Assembly: GCA_030704615.1 (NCBI GenBank)
Contig: CM060733.1
Coordinates: 50,282,001 to 50,346,000 of the forward strand
Direction of reading: 5' to 3'
Source: Takakia lepidozioides
Lineage: Eukaryota; Streptophyta; Takakiopsida; Takakiales; Takakiaceae
DNA length: 64,000 nucleotides
Shown: positions 1-11,559 of the stretch, piece by piece
Layout of the letters: each line of letters opens with the position of its first letter
Numbering within the stretch: position 1 is the stretch's first letter
The notes under the pieces: model-generated
Seen by the model: the letters and a program-made list of their open reading frames with translations, nothing else
Database searches by the model: none
Told to the model about the DNA's origin: nothing
Program-made: the position numbers and the translations under genes

Positions 1-249
1 CGTTAAGGGTTGAGGTAGCAATTTTTTTCCTCTTCAAAGATGTTATTTAAAATACACTTAAGTTTCAGTAAGAATTGAAGATATGAGGAGTAGATGGTCA
101 AGAGCTAACTAAAGAACTACATAGTTAAATGTAGCTAAAGACAATCGAATGATATTCTCAGATCTAAGGATGGATTGACAGTAGTCCTACAACATGATTT
201 TGTTACATTGTTACACCAGAGCAAAATTTGCAACCATGCAAGAACCTAC

Positions 250-1958
250 CTGTGAGGTTGTTGTTGTTAAGCCATACACCCAAAAGAGACGTGCAATTCG
301 TGAAAGAAGGCGGTATATTGCCCGTGAGATTGTTTCGGCTCAAGTCCATATAGGTTAAATTTTGCAGTTGACCAATTTCTTTGGGTATATACCCTGATAG
401 TTGGTTGTTGTGCAGCCACAGACCCACAAGGGAAGTACAACTCGCCAATGAAGATGGGATGTTGTCTATGAGATTGTTAAAACTCATATTCAAATATTTC
501 AATTTCTTCATTGTTCCCAATACATCAGGTATACCACCTGATCAGCAACAACCATCACATATTAGAATTGCGCTCCATATATATTCATCATAATGCACAT
601 TCAAAAATTGAGTTCAATACAGATTGCAACATGACTACACCGGGAGAAGGTTACATGTGAGGGGGAGGAGATAATCTCACCCATAAGTTTGTTTGAGGAA
701 AGATAAATGGTACTTAGATTTTGCAGTTGTCCAATTTCTTTGGGTATAGACCCTGATAGTTGGTTGTTGTTTAGCCACACACCCACAAGAGACGTGCAAT
801 TCGTGAAAGAAGGCGGTATATTGCCCGTGAGATTGTTTCGACTCAAGTCTATATAGGATAAATTTTGCAGCTGACCAATTTCTTTGGGTATATACCCTGA
901 TAGTTGGTTGTTGTTCAGCCACAGACCCACAAGGGAAGTACAACTCGCCAATGAAGATGGGATGTTGTCTATGAGATTGTTAAAACTCATATCCAAATAT
1001 TTCAATTTCTTCATTGTTCCCAATACATCAGGTATACCACCTGATCAGCAGCAACCATCACATATTAGAATTGCGCTCCATATTCATCAATGCACATTCA
1101 AAAATTGAGTTCAATACAGATTGTAACATGACGACACCGGGAGAAGGTTATATGTAAGGGGGAGGAGATAGTCTCACCCGTAAGTTTGTTTGAAGAAAGA
1201 TAAATGGTACTTAGATTTTGCAGCTGTCCAATTTCTTTGGGTATAGACCCTGATAGTTGGTTGTTGTTTAGCCACACACCCACAAGGGAACTACAATTCG
1301 CCAACGAAGATGGGATGTTGTCTGTGAGATTGTTCCTACTCAAATCCAAAAGCTCCAATGTCTTCATTGTTCCCAATGCAGTTGGTATACCACCTGAACA
1401 ACAACCATCACATATTGTTAGAATTGCACATGTAATTTTAATGTACATTAAAAGATTGAGTAATATAGATTTCAACCCAAGTGTTTATGCCTGAGAGAGA
1501 ATCCATGACCTAAATGCACATGGGAGCCTACCTGTGAATTGGTTGTTGTTTAGCCACACACCCACAAGGGAACTACAATTCGCCAACGAAGATGGGATGT
1601 TGTATGTGAGATTGTTCCTACTCAAATCCAAAAGCTCCAATGTCTTCATTGTTCCCAATGCAGTAGGTATACCACCTGATCAACAACAGCCATCACATAT
1701 TGTTAGAATTGCACATGTAATTTTAATGTACATTAAAAGATTGAGTCATATAGATTTCAACCCAAGTGTTTATGCCTTAGAGAGAATCCATGACCTAAAT
1801 GCACGTGAGCCCACCTGTGAATTGGTTGCTGTTAAGCCTCAATACCACAAGGGATGTGCAATTCGCTAAAGAAGAGGGTATAGTGCCCGTGAGAGTGTTC
1901 TCACTCAGATCGATATGCGAGAGCTTGGTCAACTTTCCCAAATTTGGCGGTATGCCAC
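250..1958 (-). repeat. Tandemly duplicated LRR exon-intron units
   Basis: Five consecutive exons measure 144, 144, 216, 360 and 288 nt, all exact multiples of the 72-nt LRR unit. The four introns between them are 137-143 nt and visibly alike. Exons at 250-537 and 681-1040 are near-identical over long stretches, as are 1178-1393 and 1532-1675. The array arose by duplication of exon plus intron. Confidence 0.85.
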
Positions 1959-3264
1959 CTACGAATCCAACAGTAATTGCTCGTTAGTTCGAACAATTCA
2001 AGTCTAAATTGTGTCCTCGAAAAGATTGCATACACATCCCCGACGTGGACGTGGAGGTTGAGAGTGCAACCCACAAGATTGTCACATTGTAAGTGAACAA
2101 AGATCAACCAACATCGTGTACAGCACGATACCCGCACCAAGATAAGCTTGTACAATAATTGGGACTTCCAAGAAACACTTTGGCACTTGTATCATTCTTC
2201 TGTCTTCAAGATCTCAAGAAAATAATCCCAATATCAGCTCCTGCAGTGGCTTCAACGGTCCAAATTCAAATGGTATTAAGGTCTCATCACGAGTAATAAA
2301 TATTAAAGGACCACTCCAAGGAATAAAATCCCACCATACAAGAAGAAACTAGAATCAGCAAGTTGAGTATCGATGATGCAAATCAAGCAGAAATACTCTC
2401 ACCTGAAAGGAGATTTTGTTTCAAGGTCAGACTCTTCACAAGTGATGTACAATTCCCCAAAGTAGTGGGAATGCCGCCACTGAGGCTGTTATTACTCAGT
2501 TGTAGGTCTTGCAAATTGTGTAACAAGCCTATTTCCACGGGGATGGGGCCGGACAAGTTGTTTGAAAAAAGCCAAAGTGTCCTTAGGTTTTGCAACTGTC
2601 CAATTTCCTGAGGTATATACCCCGATAAGGAGTTATTTGTAAGATCGAGGACGGAAAGGTTTCTGCAATTTCGAAGTCGACGGGGGATCCGTCCATAGAG
2701 ATTGTTGGACGTGAGGTTGAGAGTGGAAAGAGCGGTGAGGTTCCCAATGAAATGTGTGATTTTCCCTTGAAGGTTCATGCCCGGAAGTTCTAGCCCCACA
2801 ACGCGCTGCCCTTGGCAAGTCACCCCGACCCACGTACAAGGATCAGACTGATTTGTAGTAGTCCAATTCGCCATAGCTGCGGAATTGCTTTTGCGCATGC
2901 TGTACTTGAAGGCCAGTAAGGCTTGTTCATCATAGGGAGACAAATGTGATAAGTTAGTACTCGTCAAGTGCCTACTGTTGGAAACTATATCTCTGCCTCT
3001 GTTGTGAAAACGGCCTGCATTGGCCAAGGTATCTGCTATCTCCTTTCGTTGATGCTTAGGGGTTGTAACATGCTTGGAACTTGTAGCCTTTGCTTCCTGC
3101 TTGATCCACGTATGATCCATGTTCATTAAAGCCGGTCTGTAATTGCGAGCATAACTTTGGACGACTGAAGTTGTGCACCATCTTCGTGGGTCTATGCAAT
3201 GTTGTGCTATAGTGTCAGGTAACATTTGCATGGTTAAAAGCATTAGAAAAAGCATTGCCCTCAT
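250..3264 (-). CDS. LRR receptor ectodomain, six exons, 3' part outside window
   Basis: Plant-type LRR protein, probably the extracellular part of an LRR receptor kinase. The first exon (3264 down to 2403) starts at a Met followed by a hydrophobic stretch (LFLMLLTMQML) that reads as a signal peptide. It then has an LRRNT-type cap (ALLAFK, W-DPC-W-GV-C) and about five LRRs of the LxxLxLxxNxLxGxIP type. Further exons are 1958-1815, 1675-1532, 1393-1178, 1040-681 and 537-250. Each starts after AG with the codons for GIP and ends at a GT donor in phase 1. All five downstream exons are open, giving about 21 LRRs in total. An upstream in-frame Met at 3417 exists, but 3264 fits the signal peptide better. 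No transmembrane segment or kinase lies in the window; they would lie left of base 1. Subfamily XI/XII-like by repeat style, which is inference. Confidence 0.85.
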
Positions 3265-3479
3265 AGCGCCCAGCTCTACGTTGCCAACCGTCTTTGCCGT
3301 GAAGGGGTCGTGAAATGACCTCGATTTGATCCAAACAGTTGGACTGAACTGAAGAGAGATCTGATCCAGCAAACGATGATCTATTTCTCTCCAGGCCCAT
3401 ATGGTCTCTACACTCACCCTTCTGCATGTGCGTTATTCTGTGTACAACCGTTCTGATAACGGATTCAAACATTCGAATG

Positions 3480-4279
3480 AAGAGTGTGGAACGTAGGACG
3501 GCTGTTGTTTGCCCACCTGATGGGACGTATATGAAGGCTTGTCACTCACAGATCATTTGTGAGATCTGCACACGCTGCTCAGGAAGGTCACCAATGTCTA
3601 CCTAGGCTAACTGACAAATTCGATATGCCTTTTAGAGTTTATGCATGCAGCTTGAATTTCTTTTAAAGCTAGATCGAATATTATTGTCCTCTTAGGATCA
3701 CATTGGATTTTTCTGAATTTGTTTGTGGGGGTAGCTATTGAAGGTATTGCAGCTGTCAGTTCCAATCCAACGGTCACATGTAGTAAATCCTTAGATGTGG
3801 CGTCAGACTATGTGAAGCAGTGGTGGGCCCAAATTCTTTAGAAACAGTTCGGGGAGTGGTTGAAAGCATAAATCGCATGGAATGATTGTTTATGGAGCAT
3901 GCGGATGGTGATAGTGTACATAGCTTCAAAGAGGACAATCTCCAAATAAAACAGAAGACTTTCAATAGAAACCTAAATATGAAAATGTAGAATCAAACAC
4001 GTCTGAGTCCCTGGCATGATCGAGTTAGAGGTAGGTAGCCTCCACAGCTTGGAAGCCTCTTCAACAGGACGACAACACCTGGATTCTAGGTTCTAGATTC
4101 TAATCCTCTCTCAACGCTTGTCTCCCTCTTTAGCAGGTCCTCCATCCCAGCGCCAACATTCCCACGTACCGAAGCTCTTCACAATCTACAACTTTCCAAC
4201 CGCCGCCCATTGTCCGCTTATGTATAGGTAGTAGTTTTTTTTTGTATTTGCCTGCATAAAAGCATAATCACCTTTATAA
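3480..4279. other. Intergenic, no gene seen
   Basis: Upstream of the LRR gene start; AT-rich, with no ORF showing a recognisable domain. It probably includes the promoter of the minus-strand LRR gene, but I see no convincing core element. Confidence 0.5.
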
Positions 4280-4987
4280 AGGTAGCGAAAGAGGTTATTT
4301 TCTCCTCTCACTATAATTAAGGGGGAAAACTAACTAAGAAAAATTTAAAAAAAAAATTAAGGGGCCTGATTTCTGAGCTGGTGTCTCCCAGGTATTTCCA
4401 AAAAATTAAAAATTAAAATAAAATAAACGTGGTTATGAGTCTTTTGTTCACACTGCCCACATAGCTATAGAAAGATAACTTCCCACTTTGCTCTCATGTA
4501 AGCACAATCATGAAGGTAATTCTGTACAAAGTTCATCCATCTCATTTATCCTCCCAAAAATATAACATATTAAAAGATAAATACCTTTGAGATATGCCTT
4601 TCATGTACCTTCGCAATTGCAAAATGGCTGGGTCCTGTGGGCAGGCATAAGATCAGCCTTTTAGAGAGGGATGTGTCTAAATGCACAGGCCGGCAGGATT
4701 CCCTTATGGTGATTATTCTTTTTTTGAAAAAGAAAATGTTAAAAGGGGACAGTGGCCCTTACTTAACTTATATAATAAACAGAAGTGTACAAGAAGAAAA
4801 TAATATTATTCCTTTTTGAAGTTGAGGTAATTTGATTACATGGTGCAATATTTCTATAATTTTTAGTGGATCATTCTGGATTTGTTTTTGTTTTTTCTTA
4901 AGGGAAACATCTGGGAGCGACAGCTCACAAAATCAGTCCCCGTAATTATAGTGAGAGGAGCAAATGATCCTCTTTCACGGTAACCTC
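4280..4987. mobile_element. Non-autonomous element with long terminal inverted repeats
   Basis: The left end (GGTAGCGAAAGAGG, then CTCCTCTCACTATAATTA) recurs in inverse orientation at the right end (4940-4987). A further inner block, CTGATTT-GAGCTG-CTCCCAG at about 4361-4391, also recurs inverted at 4908-4937. The left arm carries a roughly 35-bp A-rich insertion between the two blocks. No transposase ORF lies inside. Flanking target duplications are not clear, so the superfamily is undetermined; long arms suggest Mutator-like. Confidence 0.6.
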
Positions 4988-5102
4988 GCTTCTGCTCTAT
5001 TACGATTATGCCTTTTTTGAGGCAAATTAGGAAGCATAAGATTGTCATTCCACGGCGCTGGCCTAATCGACTGTTTGACTTTCAGTATAGGGTAAGACCC
5101 AA

Positions 5103-5188
5103 GGACGGGGCCTTCCTGAAATAAAGGGCCTGCGAAAGAAAGGGCCGGTAGCCGAGTGCGGCCCCGAGTTTCAGGAAGGACCCCGTCC
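5103..5188. repeat. Long hairpin (about 19-bp arms)
   Basis: GGACGGGGCCTTCCTGAAA at 5103-5121 is matched by its reverse complement at 5169-5188 with one extra base. The loop is about 47 nt. It could be a MITE core or a regulatory hairpin. Confidence 0.7.
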
Positions 5189-5552
5189 GAGGGCCTTAAC
5201 CGGCGTAAAAGACACAGCCAAGGATTTCCTTTACCATCGACGGCTGGGATCATCTAAATCGGACGGCTCACAAGAGCAGGAAGTGCCAGGCTGACCTGGC
5301 GTGAAAATTCCTCCATGTAAGGCGCCATCCTCTCTAACTACAAAATCCTGGCCGGGTCTTTATGCAGCTCGTAATTGGACATGGGGTCGTATTACAGCTT
5401 CCACCCAACGTTCCGCAGGGTTTGGCCTTTCACTTGTCAAGGGAGTTTGCCACATCGTAGCACGTGGCAAGATTTTTTTGGCTATTGTAGCTCTGATAGC
5501 GACTTCTGGGGTTTGTAGCCCAAGTAATACTCCCCCATTCCAATTACGTTCG

Positions 5553-5602
5553 ATAATGGCCACCGGTTGACCCTGCTCGCAGGTCCGCCCGGTGGCCATT
5601 AT
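5553..5602. repeat. 14-bp perfect inverted repeat
   Basis: ATAATGGCCACCGG at 5553-5566 and its exact reverse complement at 5589-5602, separated by 22 nt. The surrounding 5300-5880 has ORFs on both strands but no recognisable domain, and is rich in GTGGCTAC-like words. Confidence 0.75.
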
Positions 5603-5978
5603 CTAGTACATTATGGCCTACAGCCAATCGCAGGCCTCACATAATCTGCCAAGTACAGCCGCCATGTGGCTACAAACTCGTGAGGTAGAATGTGTAGGTG
5701 GCGAACCAGCTGTTTTCCATGTGGATTGTACGTGGCTACAGCTACGCACCATAGTGTCGCAATATGGCGACCATATATGACCAAGAAGACATTGCAATGG
5801 CGACACATTGTTCAAAGCAGGGCAGATAAACGTGGCTCCAAGGGCCCTTATATTGCAGCAAAGTGGCCATAAAAGGCCAATGTCATTAATTTGGCTCCAT
5901 AGAGTCCACCTAGATAATTGTTATTCCTATAGAGCAGAAAAAATATAACATATCTTTTATTTCTTATCACATATCAAC

Positions 5979-6247
5979 CATTATGTTTTTTTGAAAAGAA
6001 AATTTCCTCAACAATAGTTTTTGAGGGAGGTCAAAACAATTGTTGAGGTAATATCCGTTTTCAAAACCATTATGTTTTTTTTTTAAAGAAAATTACCTCA
6101 AAAATAATTTTTGAGGGAGGTCTAAAACAATTGTTGAGGTAATATATGTTTTCAAAATCATTATGTTTTTCTTTAAAAAAATTACCTCAACAATAATTTT
6201 TGAGGGAGGTCAAAAATAATTGTTGAGGTAATATCTATTTTCAGAAC
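5979..6247. repeat. Three tandem 89-91 bp repeats, each a hairpin
   Basis: Units at 5979-6067, 6068-6158 and 6159-6247. Each contains CATTATG, an A/T run, CCTCAACAAT, GAGGGAGGTC, ATTGTTGAGG and TTTTCA. The CCTCAACAAT/ATTGTTGAGG pair makes a roughly 10-bp stem in each unit (one mismatch in unit 2). Confidence 0.85.
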
Positions 6248-6750
6248 CATTATGTTCATGTTATGTTGTTGTTTTCAAGTGTTTTTACAGAGCCAAGATT
6301 TCATAACAGTAAGGGTAGCATAACCAAAAAACATTTAACATTTATTCAGGGTCGACTTAGCCCACTCTGGATGGGACACATGACAATAATGGATTTTTTT
6401 TTAATATTTTTTAATTAAAAAAATGGATGGAGGCCCTTGTTCTCAAATTAAATAAATATATTGCGTCTTGCGCCCAAAAGACACTGGGGAACTAATACTA
6501 CTAAGCTACCAGGTCCAAAACAGACTGTCTAGGCAACATGCCCCATGAAAATTGCCCAAATACCAAATGTCAACGTCGATATTCTCACTACCATCGCGAT
6601 GATGGAAACAAAGGGGCTCTTGAATTTTCCCTCCAGCACAAAAGGAACTTTGTAAATCTAAGCAGAGACATTATAACGACCACGGGGCACCGCTCCACTC
6701 CATTTATCAAAGCATGATTCGTACGGACAATCACGTAGGCCAAAGAATTT

Positions 6751-9700
6751 CTAGCCATACATACCCACCACCACCGCTAGGTGGGGATCAAGGCCAGACC
6801 GCAGCTTGTTCTTAAAAAATGCCAAAAATGAAAAGCATCGTTCATCCTCAACGCTGCCCAAGACATGCACCATCGCGATCTCTGCAAGTTTGACATACTC
6901 CAGGAATGCATGAGTTAGTACGCGAGATGCATGAATAGTTCTCCAGATCTTTGTGAGAGGGTTAGGGGGGTTCCATGGCTGCCAAAGCATTGGATTTCAT
7001 ACTCAACTTGAACATACCAGTGTTGGGCGGTTACCCACCAGGACCCAGGTTAACCGCCGGTTTAGGTTCAGGTTAACCGGAACCGGGGCCCATTCCTGCA
7101 GAACCTGACCCGGAACCGGAACCTGCCAATGGGGATCGGCGCAGAACCGAACCGGTTCCTGTTGGGGTGAAAACCAGAGAACCGGGGCGCATGGGGATAA
7201 AAACAGGTTCCGGTTCTTGAACCCTTGGTGGGCCCTTGGCATAACATGGCATAACCTGGAGAGCTGGTGGGCCCCATGGCAAAACTAGCTCCATGAGATC
7301 TTGGGTTCAATGCTTGAAGGCCATGACATTCTATGTTCAATGCTTCAACGCCATGAGATCTTGGGTTCAATTTCCAGCTCCATGATATCATGGCTAAGTT
7401 CATTAATCAAAATGTTGGAAGATGCCAATACTTGCCAGATAGCTGAATAGTAATTTCAACCCATAAAATCTTACCCATTTTCTTCTACCAGTTTATTTAG
7501 AGTATTTTTGTTTGTTTTTTTTTGTGTTAGTGAAAACTAATAAAATCATTGGATTTTAGTTCAAATATGTGAATACATTGCTATTTAATCTCCCGGACTG
7601 ATAAAATATTTTAAATCTAATTATTTATTTAAATAAAAATAAATAAATAAAAACCAGAACCTAACCGGAACCGGTGGTTTTTATCAGCAACTAACTGGTA
7701 ACTGGAACCGCCCCCATGTTTAAAAGTTGGATCCGGAACCAGACCGGAACCGGCTCAATAAAAAAAAAAACCGGAACCGAATCCAGAACCGTCTCTTGAA
7801 AAGAAATGTGGAGCCGGAACTGAAGGTTCCTTCACAAATGCAAGAACCGCCCAAAACTGGAACATACCTTGCTGGGAGTCCAAGTCCCAACAATTGAGGG
7901 TGGGCTGAATTGTTTTCTGATCAGCCCCCTCGCCAAAAACTCTAGCCTCACCATACCAGCTCTTGAGCACCTCAAGGTGCTTCCTAAAACTATCCTCAGC
8001 CCCTGATTGCAACCAGCACTGTGGGTACACGATTCCCATGGCATCAAACACTGAGTGCTCAGGAAATCTGATATTCAGCTCATCCACAAGTTGCATGGCT
8101 GCAATTGCACACCCACATGCGCTTAAGTTAGAGCAAAAAAGCAAGCCTGAACAGTCACAGCAGAAATGGTAAGTACATTTCCAAGAGCATGGATAGTCAT
8201 AGCAGCAACAATGGTTCCAGATTTCAACTGGGGTAATCAGATTTCAAGGGGCATGGCAGTTAAATATTACCTGAACACTCATTTTTGGCTCTGGCCACGA
8301 GGTTGTTCCATAAGTCCTTGTTCACATAGTTCCGCGGACTCTCCACCTCAGTCCCATCCACACCCTGCCCTACTTGTGCCTCCACTATCACCAAGTCATC
8401 AGCACCAGCCACATGCACAATGGGCATAGATGCAGCAGACACATGGTTAGCCCACACTTGCTCCCCATTCACAATATAAACCAAATGTTATGAGTTGTTG
8501 TTCAGGTCAGCCACCCCCTTGAGGTGGATTGCTCATGGCCTACAATCCAACAAGCTCTTAAAAGACCAGAACTCATCACTTGCAAAGGCAGTTCCCCGAT
8601 CAATGTACAAGGAGTATAACTGCCCCTGACAGATTTTAATCGCAGCAACCATGTCACAAATGAAAACATTTCGGTCTTGTGCAAAGTGCACCAAACAATC
8701 GATGCTCTCAAGGAGGGGGAGAATGCAACACATACCCAACATGGTGTATGGGTCACATAACAAAGCCAGCAAACCCTGCCACACACCACAGCAACACACC
8801 ACATCAGAAATGCCGAATGAACTAGTTAATCATAAACATGCACAACATGATAAAATATGCACACAAGCCAACAAATTCTAATTACCTTTGCAGCTTTGTT
8901 GTCCGTCTTGTCGATCTGCATGTTGGCCAGGATGGGTCTGTACTCGGCCAAAATCCGCTTCATTGGTTCAATGATGGACACCCACCGCGTTTTCACATTC
9001 CGAAGCATTTTCAGACCCTTTGTTTCCATCATGTCTGCAAACTTGGTGAACTCCAAGTATCTTTTGGGGTTGTATGCAAAATAGGCATGGCTGGTCTGAA
9101 GCAAAGTCTCAATGCCACTAACAATGCTCAACTGGGATAGTGTCTTGAAGGCCAAATTGTACATATGTGCCATGCAATGCACCCTCATACAGAAGGGAGC
9201 ATGCTTGGATGCAATTTGTTTTGTGACACCATTCCTCATACCTTGGAAGGTGCTCACACCATCAGCCCCAAAACAAAGCAATTTCTGAGCTACAGAAGAT
9301 TCAGCGAGTCCTCCACCCTTTCACAATGCATCCATTATGACTAGAGTGAGGTTATCAGCCCCACTCCCGTCCACAATTTTTTGGAGAGAGAGATCATCAT
9401 GGGGATTCTTACCCAGTTCTGCACAAAGTATGCATGGACGCTGATCCACGAGCCATTGTCCACAGAGGTTACCTCATCACAAGTCAAGGCAACAAATTTG
9501 GCAGTTCTTACAGAAGTCAGCATAGCCTGTTGAACCTCATTATACATGAATTCTGCCATAATCCAGCCACTTGTAGCACTCCAATGCATTTTGGGGCTGT
9601 TCTGGACCTCCAAATACTCATACAAATCTTGCATTCTCTCATACTCTATCATGGGTCAGCCCCCTCAAAGCAAATGAAGAAGAGTAACAAATTGGACTTT

Positions 9701-10348
9701 CTTTCTAGCCCTCTCACCCGTGTTGTGGACAACAATTTGTTCCAGTACTGTGGCAGGAGCACGGGCATTATATAAAGCGGCATTCTTCTTGTGCTTGCAA
9801 TCACTTGCTACATACCATTCCCCCTTTTTTACCTTATACTTGGGCATGTCCCTCTGGGCCCTCCTCCTCCCCTCGTGCTTGATGAGTGTGTCCCACTTGG
9901 GGGCCATGAGCATGGGCCTCTTGTTGATGGTGGAGCAGACCTTGCACCTCACAAGATGTAAGCTCCCATCTGTGCCAAGCTCCCCCTCAGCCCATGGCAG
10001 CTTTGCTACCCACTCCAACTGGAATTTCCTTGTCAGATCATAGTTAGGCTTAGCTTTTTTGGCAGGCACAGCGTCCTCATGTGCATCATCTGAATCCTCA
10101 TTGTCATGTGTGTCAGCAGACACCACAATAGTCCCATGAGAAGTTTGGGATGACTCTGGGGGTGAGGGGATAGAGTCACTGGACTCATTTGATGTGCCTT
10201 CAGCATCAGAGGGTGGTGGCATTCTATCACAAACTACGCTAAGAGGCTGGGAATTTCCCCAATTCCGCGAGCTCGCTAAGTACTTGTCAAGAAAAGAGAA
10301 GGAACTCATGCGTTTGGATGCGGCAAGGGGCCTGGATTTGAGACTCAT
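6751..10348 (-). pseudogene. hAT-superfamily transposase, decayed
   Basis: Cut-and-paste transposase remnant. Pieces in order on the minus strand: an N-terminal region with a BED-like zinc-finger segment (LVRCKVC ... HEGRRRAQRD, about 9,850-9,990); the start of the RNase H-fold core (FVALTCDEVTSVDN, about 9,480); CFGADGVSTFQG and VHCMAHMYNLA (about 9,180-9,270); LRNVKTRW (about 8,990); and the C-terminal dimerisation region VLGSVEDERCF-KNKLR (about 6,800-6,870). It is broken by two in-frame TGA codons just upstream of 9652, a TGA at 9321-9323 plus a frameshift near 9,350, a C-run frameshift near 6,966, and an inserted element at 7018-7859. Some gaps, such as 8,485-8,530, may be introns. Start chosen at MSLKS. 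Transposon termini were not found. Certainly inactive. Confidence 0.85.
7018..7859. mobile_element. 842-bp non-autonomous hAT element with 8-bp TSD
   Basis: Terminal inverted repeats CAGTGTTGGGCGGTT (7018-7032) and, at the right end, the complement of CAGTTTTGGGCGGTT, 14 of 15 identical. Flanking direct repeats GAACATAC at 7010-7017 and 7860-7867 form an exact 8-bp target duplication. CAGTG-type ends with 8-bp TSDs are the hAT signature. Both subterminal regions are full of CCGGAACCG-like words, typical of hAT transposase-binding arrays. A roughly 30-bp unit (CCATGAGATCTTGGGTTCAA) repeats about four times at 7290-7390. No coding capacity. It interrupts the hAT transposase pseudogene just before its C-terminal domain. 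Confidence 0.92.
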
Positions 10349-11335
10349 CCTTGTGTTGGGACTCCAAATCAATCCAACCTTAACACTATAACATGCAAAG
10401 AGGACAAGATAGGAGAAAAAAAGATATAAACAAGACTAGTTCTCCCTGAACTAAAGAAGATAGAAAGCAAGGCATGGCGGGGACTCGACAATGGAGACTC
10501 CACATACAACTACAGTGCAAAGAATGTAAGAATGCAAGAACATATGAGGCAAGGGGTCGGGGGTCAAGGGTGTACCTCACTTTGTTACATGTCTCCCTCC
10601 TGCTTCAGCCTATGCCGCCACGATCCTAATGCGATCCAGCAGCCGCCTCCGCACAAAAAAGCTCCCCCCGCATCCTTCAAGTCCCTCCCAATAAAGAAGC
10701 GCACACTAAACAAACCTGGCGATGCACATGAACTCAAGGCACAACATAGTAGGCGATGAACTCAGAGTGACAGCTGCCGCGCCGTGGTGGCGATGGCCAC
10801 CCCCTCCAGCCCTAAAATGCTTGGCAAACGGACGGCCTAGGGCGGAGCACATGGCGAGATCCCCTACGGCTACCACGCCAACAGGCGCCGGCCTTGGATG
10901 GCGGGTCAGGATCCGGTTCCCAGGCGCCAAGGGGTGGTTCCATTGTTGCTTTATGGTGACACTCCGCCAGGGAACGCATGCTTTCTGGTTTTTTTTTTGT
11001 TTTTTCCCATGTTTTTTTCAAGGATGTGTCGTAGCCCACAAAGTTTGAGTGCTTTCTGGCTTTATTTCGCCTAAAAAATATGGGTTGCACCTACTTCGTT
11101 GGGTCTCCGGCCTCGCCCTAGTGACTCACTAGGAGCCATAATGCGCCCTAGGGGGCGCAAGATACATGCATGAAGGTGGGAGCTCCGATTCCATATCCTG
11201 TATGTATGACAATGATGGCCATTTCGGCGAGGAAATAACATCTCTTGACAGTTTTTCGTAAGGGTGGATCCAGCAATATTCTCGATGCGGACATGAACAT
11301 TCGCACTGACAAGTGCCAGGACTATTAGTTAAAAC
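10349..11335. other. Noncoding stretch upstream of hAT gene
   Basis: No ORF with a recognisable domain. GC-rich at 10,750-10,950. A short hairpin GCGCCCTA/GGGGGCGC lies near 11,143-11,158. It may include the 5' end of the hAT element, but no TIR or target duplication could be fixed. Confidence 0.4.
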
Positions 11336-11425
11336 GGTTAGACAACCAAGTTGTGCTCATTAACACAGGCCGCAATTGTGTTGTTTCGGAACAATGCATC
11401 CCATTGCACATGACGGAACGCAAAC

Positions 11426-11447
11426 GGAAATGCGGCACCGCATTTCC
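11426..11447. repeat. Palindrome type B, solitary copy
   Basis: A perfect-arm copy of the 22-bp palindrome whose half-sites are GGAAATGCGG and CCGCATTTCC. The same repeat is clustered at 57.7-58.4 kb. Confidence 0.85.
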
Positions 11448-11559
11448 GTCCAACAAGCATGGAATGAAAGTGGAGAAATGATATCGAATAATACCGATGT
11501 CGCCTTATTGGAAACTCTCGTTGGCGGGCTTGGCATCCCAACAGACATGTTTTGACGAG

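Noticed and set aside
10706-11090. Overlapping ORFs on both strands upstream of the hAT gene
   Set aside because: Compositional ORFs in GC-rich DNA with no domain or family resemblance.
6466-11162. TCTTGCGCCC (6466-6475) and GGGCGCAAGA (11153-11162) as TIRs of the hAT element
   Set aside because: Ten-base inverted match only, not CAGTG-like, and no 8-bp target duplication flanks it.
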